From positions 1-19,227 of the forward strand of contig JBQTJN010000035.1 in the NCBI GenBank assembly GCA_052387095.1: DNA of 19,227 nucleotides, given 5' to 3'. The position numbers and the translations under genes were made by a program. Source of the stretch: JBQTJN01 sp052387095 (GTDB lineage: Bacteria; Pseudomonadota; Alphaproteobacteria; Micavibrionales; Micavibrionaceae). The notes beneath the pieces are model-generated. The model made no database searches. It worked only from the letters and a program-made list of their open reading frames with translations, and was not told where the DNA came from. Shown here in pieces: positions 1-8,550 of the stretch (position 1 is its first letter; every line of letters starts with the position of its first letter).

Positions 1-435
1 CACGCTTCGTTCAATCGCCCGCGCAAGGCCCAGTACGGACAGAATAGCAATCAACTGGTTCGGCAAAATCATGTGCTCCAGATCAATGACCATGAGCGCC
101 ACCAGAAACGGAATGGCCAGGATTATAAACGCCGTCTCGATCGTCGGACCGTTAATAATATAGGTCAGGACAGAGAGCGCGAGGACTGACAATTCCACGC
201 CGATATACATCGGACTGATTTTCCCGCCGCAATCGCGGCATTTACCGTGCAAGGCAAACCATGAATAAATAGGGATAAGATCTTTGGCCCGCAGCGCCTC
301 GCCGCAATGCGTGCAGGCCGAGCGCCAGGATTTTTCGCCATACACCCACGGCAGGTCGCGTGGCACGCGATAAATCAGGGCTGTTGCAAAACTCCCGAAA
401 ATCAATCCTGCAAAAATAACCGCGATAAAAAACAT
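1..435 (-). CDS. Prepilin peptidase (A24 family), 3' end cut off by window
   Basis: This gene runs off the left edge; 145 N-terminal residues are visible with no stop, starting from ATG at 435. It should be a polytopic inner-membrane aspartic protease that cleaves the leader of type IV prepilins or pseudopilins and N-methylates the mature protein. The N-terminal domain carries the two CxxC pairs typical of the family (Cys41/Cys44 and Cys66/Cys69, motifs CTHC and CRDC) after a first membrane segment ending in FGSFATALIYRVP. Asp118, in the sequence VIDLEHMILPN, fits the first catalytic aspartate. The second (GxGD motif) would lie beyond the window. It is the last visible gene of the pilus/secretion operon, 34 bases after the TPR gene. 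An AGGCAGG sequence just upstream of the ATG can serve as a ribosome binding site. A product name such as PilD, GspO or TadV-like cannot be chosen from this fragment. Confidence 0.9.
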   Translation of the reverse strand, partial: MFFIAVIFAGLIFGSFATALIYRVPRDLPWVYGEKSWRSACTHCGEALRAKDLIPIYSWFALHGKCRDCGGKISPMYIGVELSVLALSVLTYIINGPTIETAFIILAIPFLVALMVIDLEHMILPNQLIAILSVLGLARAIERSV

Positions 436-469
436 AAACCTGCCTGTTTCGTTTCGTTAAAGTTTTTTC

Positions 470-1528
470 CTAGCGAAGCTGCGCCAGCCTGTCGAACACA
501 GAGTCACGTGGGATGGCGCTGCCGCCGGAATAAATTGCATCAATCTCAAGTGTCTTCTCGTAAAATTTCACGGCGTCTTTTTTATTCCCGGCGCGATCTG
601 CAATAACAGCCATGTTGTAATAATGATTGGCGTTGTTCGGCTCAAGGCTGGCCGCCATGCCAAGATATTTCAGCGCTTCGTCGTAATAGCCTAGTTTTGC
701 CTGTACGACAGCAATCTGCCCGACCAGAGCGACATTGTCCGGCTGTTTCTGTTGCAAGTCGAGAAGACGCTGTAGCGCCACGGCAGGATATTTCTGCCCG
801 AGCAAACCAAGCATATTAATCTGCGCTTCGGGATGATTGGGTTTCAGATCCAGCAATTCTTCGTATGCGCGGATAGCCGCATCATCCTGCTCCAGTTTTT
901 GCAGCGCCATGGCACGGCCAAGAAGGATGTTCTGATCTTTCTTATTTTTCTCATAAAGCTTGTCATACAGCATAAGCGCAGAGTCATAGCGGCCCAGGAT
1001 CAACGCCCGGTGCGCAGAGACTAGCTGCGCCTGCTGACTGCCGGGATCGGCATTCTTTTTCACGATAATATATTTCGACGCAGGTTCAGTTTGCGGATTG
1101 ACGGTGCGCACCACGCTGTTTTGCTGCCCCGCCAAACCTGGAACTGTTGGCGGTGCGAGAGATTCAGCATCAAAGAAAAGATCCTCAACGGGATTTGGAC
1201 TGGCGGGAAGCGCGGGCACAACCGGAACCACGCCCCCATCAATCTTAGGCACGATCACAGGCGTTATAGGCGCAAGAACAGTCTGCGCAGGGGGCGGCGT
1301 TGTTGTGACCAACACAGGCGCATTCGCTGCCGGGGGCAATTCCGGCATCTCGGAATCCGATTCCTCGATTTTCTTCAGAACATCTTCAAATTGTGCCCCC
1401 TCCTGCGCGGCAGGTGCCGGTGCGACATCCTGTGCCGACGCTCCGGGCACAGACAAAATCAGTGCGAAGCTGAAAGCAGGCAGCAAAAACAGGAAGTTAT
1501 AAAAAAATCTTGAAAAAGAAGGCAACAT
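470..1528 (-). CDS. Exported TPR protein of the pilus/secretion operon (MshN-like)
   Basis: I start this at ATG 1528 (352 residues). An in-frame GTG at 1540 would add four residues, and neither start has a good ribosome binding site. An N-terminal hydrophobic stretch ending in GASA before QD looks like a cleaved signal peptide, so the protein should act in the periplasm. Residues about 35-165 (numbered from the GTG) are rich in Pro, Ala and Val and look disordered. From about 172 to 337 there are at least four tetratricopeptide units, for example ALILGRYDSALMLYDKLYEK and ALKYLGMAASLEPNNANHYY. TPR proteins such as MshN in the MSHA pilus locus and PilF/PilW in type IV pili assist secretin or pilus assembly, and its place in this operon suggests the same. 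The assignment to MshN rests on domain type and context, not on recognisable sequence identity. It lies 72 bases after the ABC ATPase gene with no terminator between. Confidence 0.8.
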   Translation of the reverse strand: MLPSFSRFFYNFLFLLPAFSFALILSVPGASAQDVAPAPAAQEGAQFEDVLKKIEESDSEMPELPPAANAPVLVTTTPPPAQTVLAPITPVIVPKIDGGVVPVVPALPASPNPVEDLFFDAESLAPPTVPGLAGQQNSVVRTVNPQTEPASKYIIVKKNADPGSQQAQLVSAHRALILGRYDSALMLYDKLYEKNKKDQNILLGRAMALQKLEQDDAAIRAYEELLDLKPNHPEAQINMLGLLGQKYPAVALQRLLDLQQKQPDNVALVGQIAVVQAKLGYYDEALKYLGMAASLEPNNANHYYNMAVIADRAGNKKDAVKFYEKTLEIDAIYSGGSAIPRDSVFDRLAQLR

Positions 1529-1600
1529 GACGCGGACCACGGATGAAAACGACAGGTAAAGGACACGGAATCAAGGACTGACCCACGCCCCTTAAAAGTA

Positions 1601-2335
1601 TCATGCCGCGGTCTTTTGCACAATTGAATGTAAAAAGGCCTGCTCCAGCGTATCCTTGCCTGCCCGCGCCTTTAAGGCTGCCGGAGTGCCCGTAAAATCG
1701 ATTCGTCCTTTATGCATCAGGGCAACACGGTCGCACATTTCGTCCATGTCAGCGAGAATGTGCGAGGAAAGAAACAGGGTCCGCCCCGCCTTCCTTTGTT
1801 CCATCATTATATCTTTGACAAGACTGCGCGCCAGCGGGTCCAGCCCGCCCATTGGCTCGTCGAGGATCAGAAGCGGTCTCTCGGCAAGAAAACTTGCCAG
1901 CATCCCGGTTTTTTGCCGCATGCCTTTGGAATAGGTGTGAACCCTGCGCTTCAAAACGCCTGGGTCAAGCGCGATCCGCTCAGCCGCCGCCATGATCGTT
2001 TTTTCATCCGGGACGCGACCGTAAAGGCCGGCGGAAAAACGAATAAATCCAAGCCCGGTCAAAAACCACGGCGGTGAGAACCGCTCCGGCAGATAGGACA
2101 GTTGCATGCGCGTCAAGTGCAGCGACGGATCATTCCCGAAAATTCGCACGGTGCCCGCATCAGGACTGCGCAGGGCCAGAAAAGTTTTAATCAGGCTGGT
2201 CTTGCCCGCACCATTAACGCCCATAAGTCCGAAAATTTCGCCTGCGCGCACTTCGAGATCAACATTTTCAACCGCATGAATGTTGCGGTAGCGGACGCTG
2301 ACGTTTTTAACGGAAATGACAGGTTTAAAAGACAT
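1601..2335 (-). CDS. ABC transporter ATP-binding protein, lone ATPase in the pilus operon
   Basis: The product is a 244-residue nucleotide-binding domain of the ABC-2 exporter type (CcmA/NatA-like). Walker A is GVNGAGKTS near residue 39, the signature is YSKGMRQK near 137, Walker B is LLILDEPMGGLD, and the H-loop is LSSHIL. The ABC signature is the degenerate form normal for this subfamily. The start overlaps the stop of the preceding gene as TAATG, which points to translational coupling with the exported protein upstream. No permease gene lies next to it in the window; the next gene is the TPR protein. Substrate is unknown. It may work with a permease encoded elsewhere, or it may have been recruited to the pilus/secretion machine. 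Being inside a run of overlapping genes argues against a chance neighbour. Confidence 0.88.
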   Translation of the reverse strand: MSFKPVISVKNVSVRYRNIHAVENVDLEVRAGEIFGLMGVNGAGKTSLIKTFLALRSPDAGTVRIFGNDPSLHLTRMQLSYLPERFSPPWFLTGLGFIRFSAGLYGRVPDEKTIMAAAERIALDPGVLKRRVHTYSKGMRQKTGMLASFLAERPLLILDEPMGGLDPLARSLVKDIMMEQRKAGRTLFLSSHILADMDEMCDRVALMHKGRIDFTGTPAALKARAGKDTLEQAFLHSIVQKTAA

Positions 2336-2943
2336 TAGCCGGGCAAGAAAATGCGTGTGTCGATATTGAATCTTTGGTGAGGACGCAGGCGCAGCGGGAA
2401 GATCTGGTTCGTATAATCATCGAACCATTTAATCTCGATGTAATTTTTCATCACCTTAAGATCAAGCGCTTCTTTCGGCAACGCATCGGGCGACACGCGT
2501 TCACCGTTCAGCCAGATCGTCCAGTTTTTGGGCGATCTGTAAACGAGGCCGCCAAGTTTAATCTCGCGCTTTTCCGGCGGCGGTTTGATCTTCTCGGATG
2601 GCGGCAAAAGAACGTTATTCATTTCACTTTCAGTCGGCGGACGTACCATACCGCGATAGCTTTTAGCTTGCTGAAGCGCTGTATATTCCCCCACCGTAAA
2701 AAGCAGGGAACGCAAGGGAATGCGGTTGGATTTCTGCGCACCGTCCGGCGTGGTTCCATCAGCTACAGGCGCAACAACAGGCGGCTTTTCCACAGTGTCG
2801 GCAGGTGCCACGACGGGCTCGACTGCCGCTGGCGCGGGATCAATTATAGCGGGGACTTCTGCGGCCGGTTCAACGGGTGTGCCCTGCGCATGCGCAACGC
2901 CAGCAATCAGGATAAAGGTAAAGACGAGAAAATATCTAGCCAC
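2335..2943 (-). CDS. Exported proline-rich protein, MshK/GspB/PilP-like position
   Basis: I start this at GTG 2943, giving 202 residues, because GGAGG lies five bases upstream and the result is a clean signal peptide (VARYFLVFTFILIAGVAHA, then Q). A TTG at 2958 would add five residues but lacks such a site. After the signal peptide comes a Pro/Ala/Val-rich linker to about residue 85, then a compact C-terminal domain containing LGGLVYRSPKNWTIWLNGER and a hydrophobic ending. A small C-terminal domain with an LNGER-type turn after a proline-rich linker resembles GspB, PilP or MshK proteins, which bridge the inner-membrane assembly platform and the secretin. That assignment is inference from shape and order; I cannot show homology. 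The start overlaps the previous stop by eight bases and the stop overlaps the next start by one, so it is translated within a coupled set. Confidence 0.75.
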   Translation of the reverse strand: MARYFLVFTFILIAGVAHAQGTPVEPAAEVPAIIDPAPAAVEPVVAPADTVEKPPVVAPVADGTTPDGAQKSNRIPLRSLLFTVGEYTALQQAKSYRGMVRPPTESEMNNVLLPPSEKIKPPPEKREIKLGGLVYRSPKNWTIWLNGERVSPDALPKEALDLKVMKNYIEIKWFDDYTNQIFPLRLRPHQRFNIDTRIFLPG

Positions 2944-3577
2944 CCTGCCCTCCGGCAATTTCAGATTGCGGGATCATTGTGCGCCATATCAGGAGTATAT
3001 CTACTTCTGTCAACGGCGGCGACTGCCCGCCTGCGATACCTCGCAGCACGGCGTCATTAATAGCGCCTTTCCTGCCCAGCCCTACTTTTTCAATCGCTAC
3101 GTGGCCCGGAAAATAATTCTGCAAAAGATAAAGATAGCGGTAAATATCCGTATCATCCAGCGCCTCTACGCGTAGATTAACCGAACTCTCAAGGACCTTG
3201 TGATCAGCCTTCTGCGCTTCCTCATCGTCCCGGACACGCCCCGGCATGATGTTGGCAATAGCAGAAATAACGCCGGATTTTTGCTGGATATCACTGAGCG
3301 CGGTCTCTGCCTGGCGGCGTTCCTGGTTCCCGAAGAAACCGCGCGCGCGCAAATTATCAAAAACACTTTGCTGTACCTCAAGTTGTTCGAATGCAATCTG
3401 AATGCGGTCGATGTCCGACTGTTTTTCCGAAATCTGCGATTGCAGTACGCGCATCTGCTGATCTTTTGCCATGTGCTGCGGCTGAATATAAAAATAAAGA
3501 GCGCCGGCCATGGCGAAATTAACGCTAATGAGGACAAGTAAAATGAGAACGCGCTTGAATCCTAGCATTTTAATCAT
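2936..3577 (-). CDS. PilO/MshJ/GspM-like inner-membrane assembly protein
   Basis: The product has 213 residues: a short cytoplasmic N-terminus, one membrane segment at about residues 8-30, a periplasmic coiled coil at about 38-75 rich in Gln and Glu, and a C-terminal globular part (about 125-200). That is the layout of PilO, MshJ and GspM, bitopic proteins that pair with PilN or the GspL periplasmic domain to form the inner-membrane platform. The start ATG overlaps the stop of the GspL/MshI-like gene as ATGA; this overlap favours the first Met over the Met three codons in. The C-terminus runs eight bases into the next gene. Sequence in this family is poorly conserved, so the name rests on architecture plus position directly after a PilM/PilN-like gene. 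Confidence 0.78.
   Translation of the reverse strand: MIKMLGFKRVLILLVLISVNFAMAGALYFYIQPQHMAKDQQMRVLQSQISEKQSDIDRIQIAFEQLEVQQSVFDNLRARGFFGNQERRQAETALSDIQQKSGVISAIANIMPGRVRDDEEAQKADHKVLESSVNLRVEALDDTDIYRYLYLLQNYFPGHVAIEKVGLGRKGAINDAVLRGIAGGQSPPLTEVDILLIWRTMIPQSEIAGGQGG
2949..2953 (-). promoter_or_regulatory. Ribosome binding site that fixes the GTG start at 2943
   Basis: GGAGG on the minus strand, five bases before the GTG. It is one of the best matches to the anti-Shine-Dalgarno sequence in the pilus operon and lies inside the 3' end of the upstream PilO-like gene. Confidence 0.6.
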
Positions 3578-5211
3578 TGCGGCCGCGCCCCCTGTATCGT
3601 GATTTCAGCCAGGAAGTCTTGCGCCACATCCTTCTTGCTGGCATCGCCCGTTTCAACCAGAATCTCTTCGCGGTATTCATAGTCCTTGAGTTTTTTTGTG
3701 ACTTCGACCTTATAAATTGGAAAAATTTTCTGCAGGCGCGCACCAAAATCAACGACTTCCTGGTTGCCCTTATCGATGTCGGTGGTGCTCGGGTAAACCA
3801 TCTGCAGAGTGGTTTTGAAAGTTGGTTTGAGTGTCGGCACAGGCTCCCCGGTTACTGCATCGATGACAGCGGCTGCGGTATCCGCAATGTCCGGCGTTGA
3901 TTTCCCGGCAAGGCTTTCATAGGCGATTTTATCGATCCGCATATCGCGGCTCATTCCACCTGCAATGGCCTGAAAGAACGGAACCATATCAATTGTTTGT
4001 TTTTCCAGTTGGTCGTGCACGGCGATCGAGCTTTGCAACAGGCGGACATCAAATCCAAGATCCTCCTTCCGCTTGACCTCCTTCTCGTAAAGCACATTAA
4101 CCTGCGCCAGTTTTTTCTCTGCCTCCTGAAAATCCTTATCCAGTTGAATAAAACGGCCTGAAGCTGTCGTAAACAAATAGCCCAGCCCAAGGCAGCTTAT
4201 GAGAAGAATCAACGATGCAGCCATTGCTGCTTTACGCGGCTGCGCAATCTGGTCTATCTGCGCAGCCCTTAAGGGAAGTATCAGTTTTTTCTTCTTCTCC
4301 GCCCAGCCCACATGCAGGGGTTCAGCCAGGTGAAAATCTTCTCGCGCAAGCGCGGGGAGTCGTAAATGGCGTGACGCCTCCACGGATGTCAGGCCGGAAA
4401 ATTTGCACGGTTCCTCGATAACCCCTTGGAAGGCTTCACTACATGGCGCATTGCCGATGGCAATGATATGAAGACCGTCTTCCTGTTGAAATCCAAAGCG
4501 TGTCAGATAGCTCATCGTCGCCTTGAATTCCTGGTGGACTTCAGAAACCCAGCGCACAACATTGGATGTGTCCTCCGTCACCGGCGTCATACGTGTGAGC
4601 GCCAGCTCGCCATCTTTTATCACGATCTGGCGCAATCCGCCGCCGCGGTGCTGGCCTATAAAAACAACCCATTTCGAGCGCGGCTCACCTTTCTCCAGCA
4701 ATTTAAGGGAGAGCGATTTAATCATATCCGCCGATTCCAGCGGCAACAGGCAAAAGCCGTTAATCCGCGCCAGCGATAGCCGCACCGCTTCGAGCGTTTT
4801 CGAAAGCTGCAGCGTTTCAGGAACGGCCGCGAAAATATACATGTCCGCTACAGTCTTGCCTTTTTCCTTCGGCGTTTTTTCGCGCAGAACCAGCGAAGCC
4901 TTGACCGGGTAATTCGGGAAAGCCATACCAAGCTTGCGCTTGATCATCCCGGCCCGGTCCATGATGCCGACGCCGCTGCGCATTACACGCTCCTTGCGAT
5001 AATGCTGTTCGACCATATCATTCAGGATCAGAACGGGGCGAGCATGGCAATCTTTAACGATTGAACTGGCAACATTTTCAGAAAAGTTATCAGCATCCCA
5101 CGGAATAGTTTCCACCAAACGGGTACCAGAAGGTTGCGCCGCATATATATGCAATGCGTCTTCGGCAATCAGGAGAACCGTGCGGCTTGGGCCTAGAATA
5201 GATAATACCAT
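3574..5211 (-). CDS. GspL/MshI-like protein: PilM-like head fused to PilN-like tail
   Basis: The product has 545 residues. Residues 1 to about 320 are cytoplasmic with no membrane segment and begin with a beta-rich stretch (SILGPSRTVLLIAEDALHIYA) in the style of the actin-like PilM/GspL fold. A membrane segment at about 329-349 follows a basic stretch (AEKKKKL and QPRKA). Then come a coiled coil at about 354-405 and a periplasmic C-terminal domain to 545. This is the bitopic layout of GspL and MshI, in which PilM and PilN are effectively one chain. It would link the GspE-type ATPase to the platform and dimerise with the PilO-like product of the next, overlapping gene. Translation begins at ATG 5211, 15 bases after the gspF stop. 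Family membership is by architecture and context; the canonical PilM ATP-binding motifs are not clear to me. Confidence 0.75.
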   Translation of the reverse strand: MVLSILGPSRTVLLIAEDALHIYAAQPSGTRLVETIPWDADNFSENVASSIVKDCHARPVLILNDMVEQHYRKERVMRSGVGIMDRAGMIKRKLGMAFPNYPVKASLVLREKTPKEKGKTVADMYIFAAVPETLQLSKTLEAVRLSLARINGFCLLPLESADMIKSLSLKLLEKGEPRSKWVVFIGQHRGGGLRQIVIKDGELALTRMTPVTEDTSNVVRWVSEVHQEFKATMSYLTRFGFQQEDGLHIIAIGNAPCSEAFQGVIEEPCKFSGLTSVEASRHLRLPALAREDFHLAEPLHVGWAEKKKKLILPLRAAQIDQIAQPRKAAMAASLILLISCLGLGYLFTTASGRFIQLDKDFQEAEKKLAQVNVLYEKEVKRKEDLGFDVRLLQSSIAVHDQLEKQTIDMVPFFQAIAGGMSRDMRIDKIAYESLAGKSTPDIADTAAAVIDAVTGEPVPTLKPTFKTTLQMVYPSTTDIDKGNQEVVDFGARLQKIFPIYKVEVTKKLKDYEYREEILVETGDASKKDVAQDFLAEITIQGARPQ

Positions 5212-5226
5212 GGTTGTGATTTTGCC

Positions 5227-6444
5227 CTAGAAATCGATATTTTCAAAGCTCGAATAAATCGGCCCGAAAACACCCGCTGCAATCCATAATATTATACCCC
5301 CGAGTAGCGCGGTAAGAGCCGGTTCGATCGAGGCGATGAAGCCCTCAATGGCTTCATCCACGTCCCTTGTATAAAAGTCAGATACGTGTTGCAGCACCTC
5401 GGCAAGATTTCCTGATTCCTCGCCGATTTTAAGCATCCTCACAACCATGCTGGGAAATTCACCGGAGCGTCCGAAGGCTTCGGACAACGAGCTTCCCGAT
5501 TGGACATTGTGCTCGACTCTTTCCAGCGCGCTCAGAAGCACCAAGTTATGCACCGTGCTGCGCGCCGATTTCAGGGCGCTGATAACATTGATGCCCGCAT
5601 CAAACAGAGCACCGAATGTCTGCGTATAGCGCGCGGCAGAAATTTTGCGGATTACCTCGCCAAAAATCGGCATTCTGAGCATAAGCGCATCGACGTTATA
5701 GGCGAACTGGTACGATATTTTCGTAAGAGACTTCAATCCGACAAAAAGCACAACCGGTGCACCAAGCACCACCCACCAGTAAGCACGGAAAAAGTCAGAC
5801 GTGCTAATGAGAGCAGTAGTATAAAACGGCAATTCCTGTTCAAGATTCCGGATAAAATCCACAATCTGCGGCACGACATACCCCATCATGACCACGACAG
5901 TCACCAGAACAACCCCCATAACGATCATCGGATACCGCGTTGCCTTCTTGACTTTGGATTGCATGGAATCAATCCATTTCAGGTATTTAATGAGCTGGGT
6001 ATAGGCGAGAGTTAGATCGCCTGTTTCCTCTCCCGCCTGAATGAGAGACAAGTACAGGTTTGTAAAAATTTTGGGATGGCGTCCCATAGCTTCGGATAAA
6101 GAGCTGCCGTCTGACACGTCACGGTAAATTTCCGCCATGACATCGCGCAAACGCGGATTTTCCGTTGTATCGCGCACATCGGCCAGCGCCTCAAGCATTG
6201 GTACGCCGGCCGCTTGCATTTGTTCCATATGAACAAAGAATTGAATAAGATCCCGGGTCTTAATTCTCTTGAGTGTAAGGCTGCCCAGTGAAAAATTTTT
6301 TTTGGAACTGATGGCTTTGCAGTCAATCAATTCCATACCGGCTTCCTGCAACTGGTTGTAAAGATCCGTTTCGCTGCCGGCCGCCAGCACGCCCCGCATG
6401 GGACGTCCGTTTTTACTGACCGCCTTGTACTTATAACGCTGCAT
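5227..6444 (-). CDS. gspF: Type II secretion / type IV pilus platform protein GspF (PilC family)
   Basis: The product is 405 residues from ATG 6444. A TTG three codons upstream is possible, but the ATG gives the usual beginning MQRYKYKAVSKNGRPMRG. It contains two repeated T2SF domains: the first at about 70-190 (FFVHMEQMQAAGVPMLEALA) and the second at about 270-395 (YTQTFGALFDAGINVISALK), each followed by a conserved GEESGNL- or GEETGDL-type element. Three membrane segments are visible, near residues 170-190, 220-240 and at the C-terminus. GspF/PilC sits in the inner membrane and transmits ATPase motion to the growing pilin filament. Length matches the family (about 400). It lies 36 bases after the GspE-type ATPase gene and 15 bases before the GspL-like gene. 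Confidence 0.94.
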   Translation of the reverse strand: MQRYKYKAVSKNGRPMRGVLAAGSETDLYNQLQEAGMELIDCKAISSKKNFSLGSLTLKRIKTRDLIQFFVHMEQMQAAGVPMLEALADVRDTTENPRLRDVMAEIYRDVSDGSSLSEAMGRHPKIFTNLYLSLIQAGEETGDLTLAYTQLIKYLKWIDSMQSKVKKATRYPMIVMGVVLVTVVVMMGYVVPQIVDFIRNLEQELPFYTTALISTSDFFRAYWWVVLGAPVVLFVGLKSLTKISYQFAYNVDALMLRMPIFGEVIRKISAARYTQTFGALFDAGINVISALKSARSTVHNLVLLSALERVEHNVQSGSSLSEAFGRSGEFPSMVVRMLKIGEESGNLAEVLQHVSDFYTRDVDEAIEGFIASIEPALTALLGGIILWIAAGVFGPIYSSFENIDF

Positions 6445-6480
6445 GAATACCAAAAAAGGCTAAAGGACTGATTAGAAAGA

Positions 6481-8421
6481 TCACTTGTTTATATCAACGA
6501 CATCGGAAAGCGCATGAAAGTCGGTGAGACCTTCAAGGATCTTCAGAATGCCATCGTCCCGCATAGTTTTAAAGCCTTTTTTTATTGCAAGGCTCTTCAT
6601 TTCCGCCTTGGATTGCCCCTTGGCAAGGAGTTCGTCCAGTTCATCATCAAAGAGGAGAATTTCTGCAACCGCAATACGGCCCTTATAGCCCTTACCACTG
6701 CAGGCATCGCATCCGCCCTGCCGCGCACGGTAAATCGACGGGGGCGATGCCGGGTCAACACCCAGCAGGCCGCATTCACGTGCATCCGGCTGGTAGACTT
6801 CGCGGCAATGCTTGCAAAGACAGCGTGTCAGGCGCTGGGCGAAAATGGAAATAATAGCACCGGCCAGCATGCCCGGCGCCATGCCAAGATCAATCAGGCG
6901 CGGAATGGCGCCAAAAGAGTCGTTGGTGTGCAACGTTGTATAAACCTGGTGGCCGGTCATAGAAGCTTTCAGCGCCATCTCGGCGGTTGTTTTGTCGCGG
7001 ATCTCGCCGATGAAAATAATGTCAGGGTCCTGGCGCAGCATCGCCTTGATGCCTTCGCCGAAATCCAGTCCGCCTTCACGAATTTGCGTCTGACGGATCA
7101 TCGGAAGGGAATATTCAACCGGATCTTCCAGCGTCTGGATATTGACTTCGACATCGTTGATTTCATGGAGCATCGAATAAAGCGATGTGGTTTTACCGGA
7201 ACCCGTCGGGCCGGTAACGATAATAATACCTTCGGGGCGCGCCTGCGACCGCTTGATGCGCGCAAGATTTTCCTGGCTGAAGCCCAGCTTAGAAAGAGGC
7301 ATGATGCTGGAGCTCTTGTCCAGAACGCGCATGACGATATTTTCGCCGTGCACTGTCGGCAGGGATGATACGCGGAAATCCGCTTCGCGCCCACTGATAT
7401 TCATACTGAAACGGCCATCCTGCGCGCTCATGCGGTCAGCGATATTCATATTCGACATTAATTTAATACGCTGCGAAATACTATTCCAGTGTTGCTTGTG
7501 CAGGATCTGCGCCGTATACAGAACGCCGTCAAGACGGTAGCGCAGGCGTATAAAATTTTCTTCAGGTTCAAAGTGAAGATCGGATGCGCCGATTTTAACG
7601 GCATCAAATACCAAGGCATTAACCAGGCGCACGATCGGGTGTGAAAAAGCTTCACTCTCATTCAGCGCCGTTACGTCTTTTTGTTCCTTGCTTTGCTCCA
7701 GTTCTTTCAGAACGGCGGTAATCGAGCTGGCATAGCCGTAAGCCGCATCAATCGCATCGGCCAGAATGCGGCTGGTTGTGATCAGAGGGCGTATCTGCGC
7801 ATCTTTCGGAATAAATTTGCGTAGCATGTCTAGCGCCACCACGTCATACGGGTCGGCCATGGCCACGAGTAAATATTTGCTGTCAAAGGAAATCGGCAGA
7901 ACGGAATGTTTGGCTGCAAGATTTTTATCGAGCAGAGCGATAACATCGCCGTCAAACGTCATATGCTGCGGGTTGAAAACACTAAAACCTGAAGATTCCG
8001 CCAGGAACGCAATGAAAACTTCTTCATCAACGAAACCGAGCTCAACGATAATCTCGCCGAGCATTTTATTCGTGCGTTTTTTCTCTTGCAGGGCGACGTT
8101 GAGCTGCCCTTCCGTCAACAGGCCCTTGGCGATCAAACGGTCACCGATACGTCCCTTTTTGCGAACGCTATCACCCGGGTTTTCTTCAAGCGTCTGGAGA
8201 GATGTCGTATAGGTTATAAGATCGCCGTTTTTGCTGACATTGCCCTGATAACGCGCAGGCAGTTTCTGCTCGGGCTTGCTGGCGTTCTTTGCAGCCAGCG
8301 CCACATCTTCTTCAAGCGTTAAATCCTGAAAACTTCCGAAACCTGTATCATTCCCGGAAGAAACGACCGGAGGATTTTTAGAGGCCGATTTGCTCATTTT
8401 ATCTTTATCTGTATTCATCAT
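6481..8421 (-). CDS. gspE: GspE/PilB/MshE-type assembly ATPase
   Basis: The product has 646 residues. After about 90 polar residues comes an MshEN-type N-terminal domain (about 91-200; IGDRLIAKGLLTEGQLNVAL), which in MshE-like ATPases can bind cyclic di-GMP. The C-terminal ATPase core has the Asp box (SDLHFEP near 290), Walker A GPTGSGKT at 404-411, Walker B DIIFIGEIRD near 467-476 and the His box (TGHQVYTTLHTNDS near 489). A tetracysteine zinc element is formed by Cys536/Cys539 and Cys571/Cys574. All key residues are intact. It powers filament extension from the cytoplasmic face of the platform. Two ATGs in a row (8421 and 8418) and a third at 8397 are possible starts, and none has a strong ribosome binding site. 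It is the first gene of the operon, 180 bases after the glutamine synthetase gene on the same strand. Confidence 0.95.
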   Translation of the reverse strand: MMNTDKDKMSKSASKNPPVVSSGNDTGFGSFQDLTLEEDVALAAKNASKPEQKLPARYQGNVSKNGDLITYTTSLQTLEENPGDSVRKKGRIGDRLIAKGLLTEGQLNVALQEKKRTNKMLGEIIVELGFVDEEVFIAFLAESSGFSVFNPQHMTFDGDVIALLDKNLAAKHSVLPISFDSKYLLVAMADPYDVVALDMLRKFIPKDAQIRPLITTSRILADAIDAAYGYASSITAVLKELEQSKEQKDVTALNESEAFSHPIVRLVNALVFDAVKIGASDLHFEPEENFIRLRYRLDGVLYTAQILHKQHWNSISQRIKLMSNMNIADRMSAQDGRFSMNISGREADFRVSSLPTVHGENIVMRVLDKSSSIMPLSKLGFSQENLARIKRSQARPEGIIIVTGPTGSGKTTSLYSMLHEINDVEVNIQTLEDPVEYSLPMIRQTQIREGGLDFGEGIKAMLRQDPDIIFIGEIRDKTTAEMALKASMTGHQVYTTLHTNDSFGAIPRLIDLGMAPGMLAGAIISIFAQRLTRCLCKHCREVYQPDARECGLLGVDPASPPSIYRARQGGCDACSGKGYKGRIAVAEILLFDDELDELLAKGQSKAEMKSLAIKKGFKTMRDDGILKILEGLTDFHALSDVVDINK

Positions 8422-8550
8422 TATAGTGAAAACTTTTGAATTGAGAACTACCGTCCATTGTTATTGTTGATCAAAAAGGTTAATAAATTCCCTATTTATA
8501 TTGACATAACGGTGTTTTAGCCTTCGTGGGCCCTTTTTCAACCTAAAAAT

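Noticed and set aside
2374..3060. 228-codon plus-strand open frame opposite the exported-protein and PilO-like genes
   Set aside because: The minus-strand frames have signal peptide, membrane span, coupled overlaps and a ribosome binding site; the plus frame has none of these and crosses a gene boundary.
6514..7368. Long open frame (284 codons) on the plus strand opposite the gspE coding region
   Set aside because: It is antisense to conserved GspE motifs, its product is low in hydrophobic pattern and resembles nothing, and the gspE frame explains the base composition.
8420..8425. TATAAT on the minus strand overlapping the gspE start codon, a possible promoter
   Set aside because: There is no matching -35 box at 16-18 bases, and transcription would begin after the first two ATGs. 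It would only make sense if translation began at the ATG at 8397.
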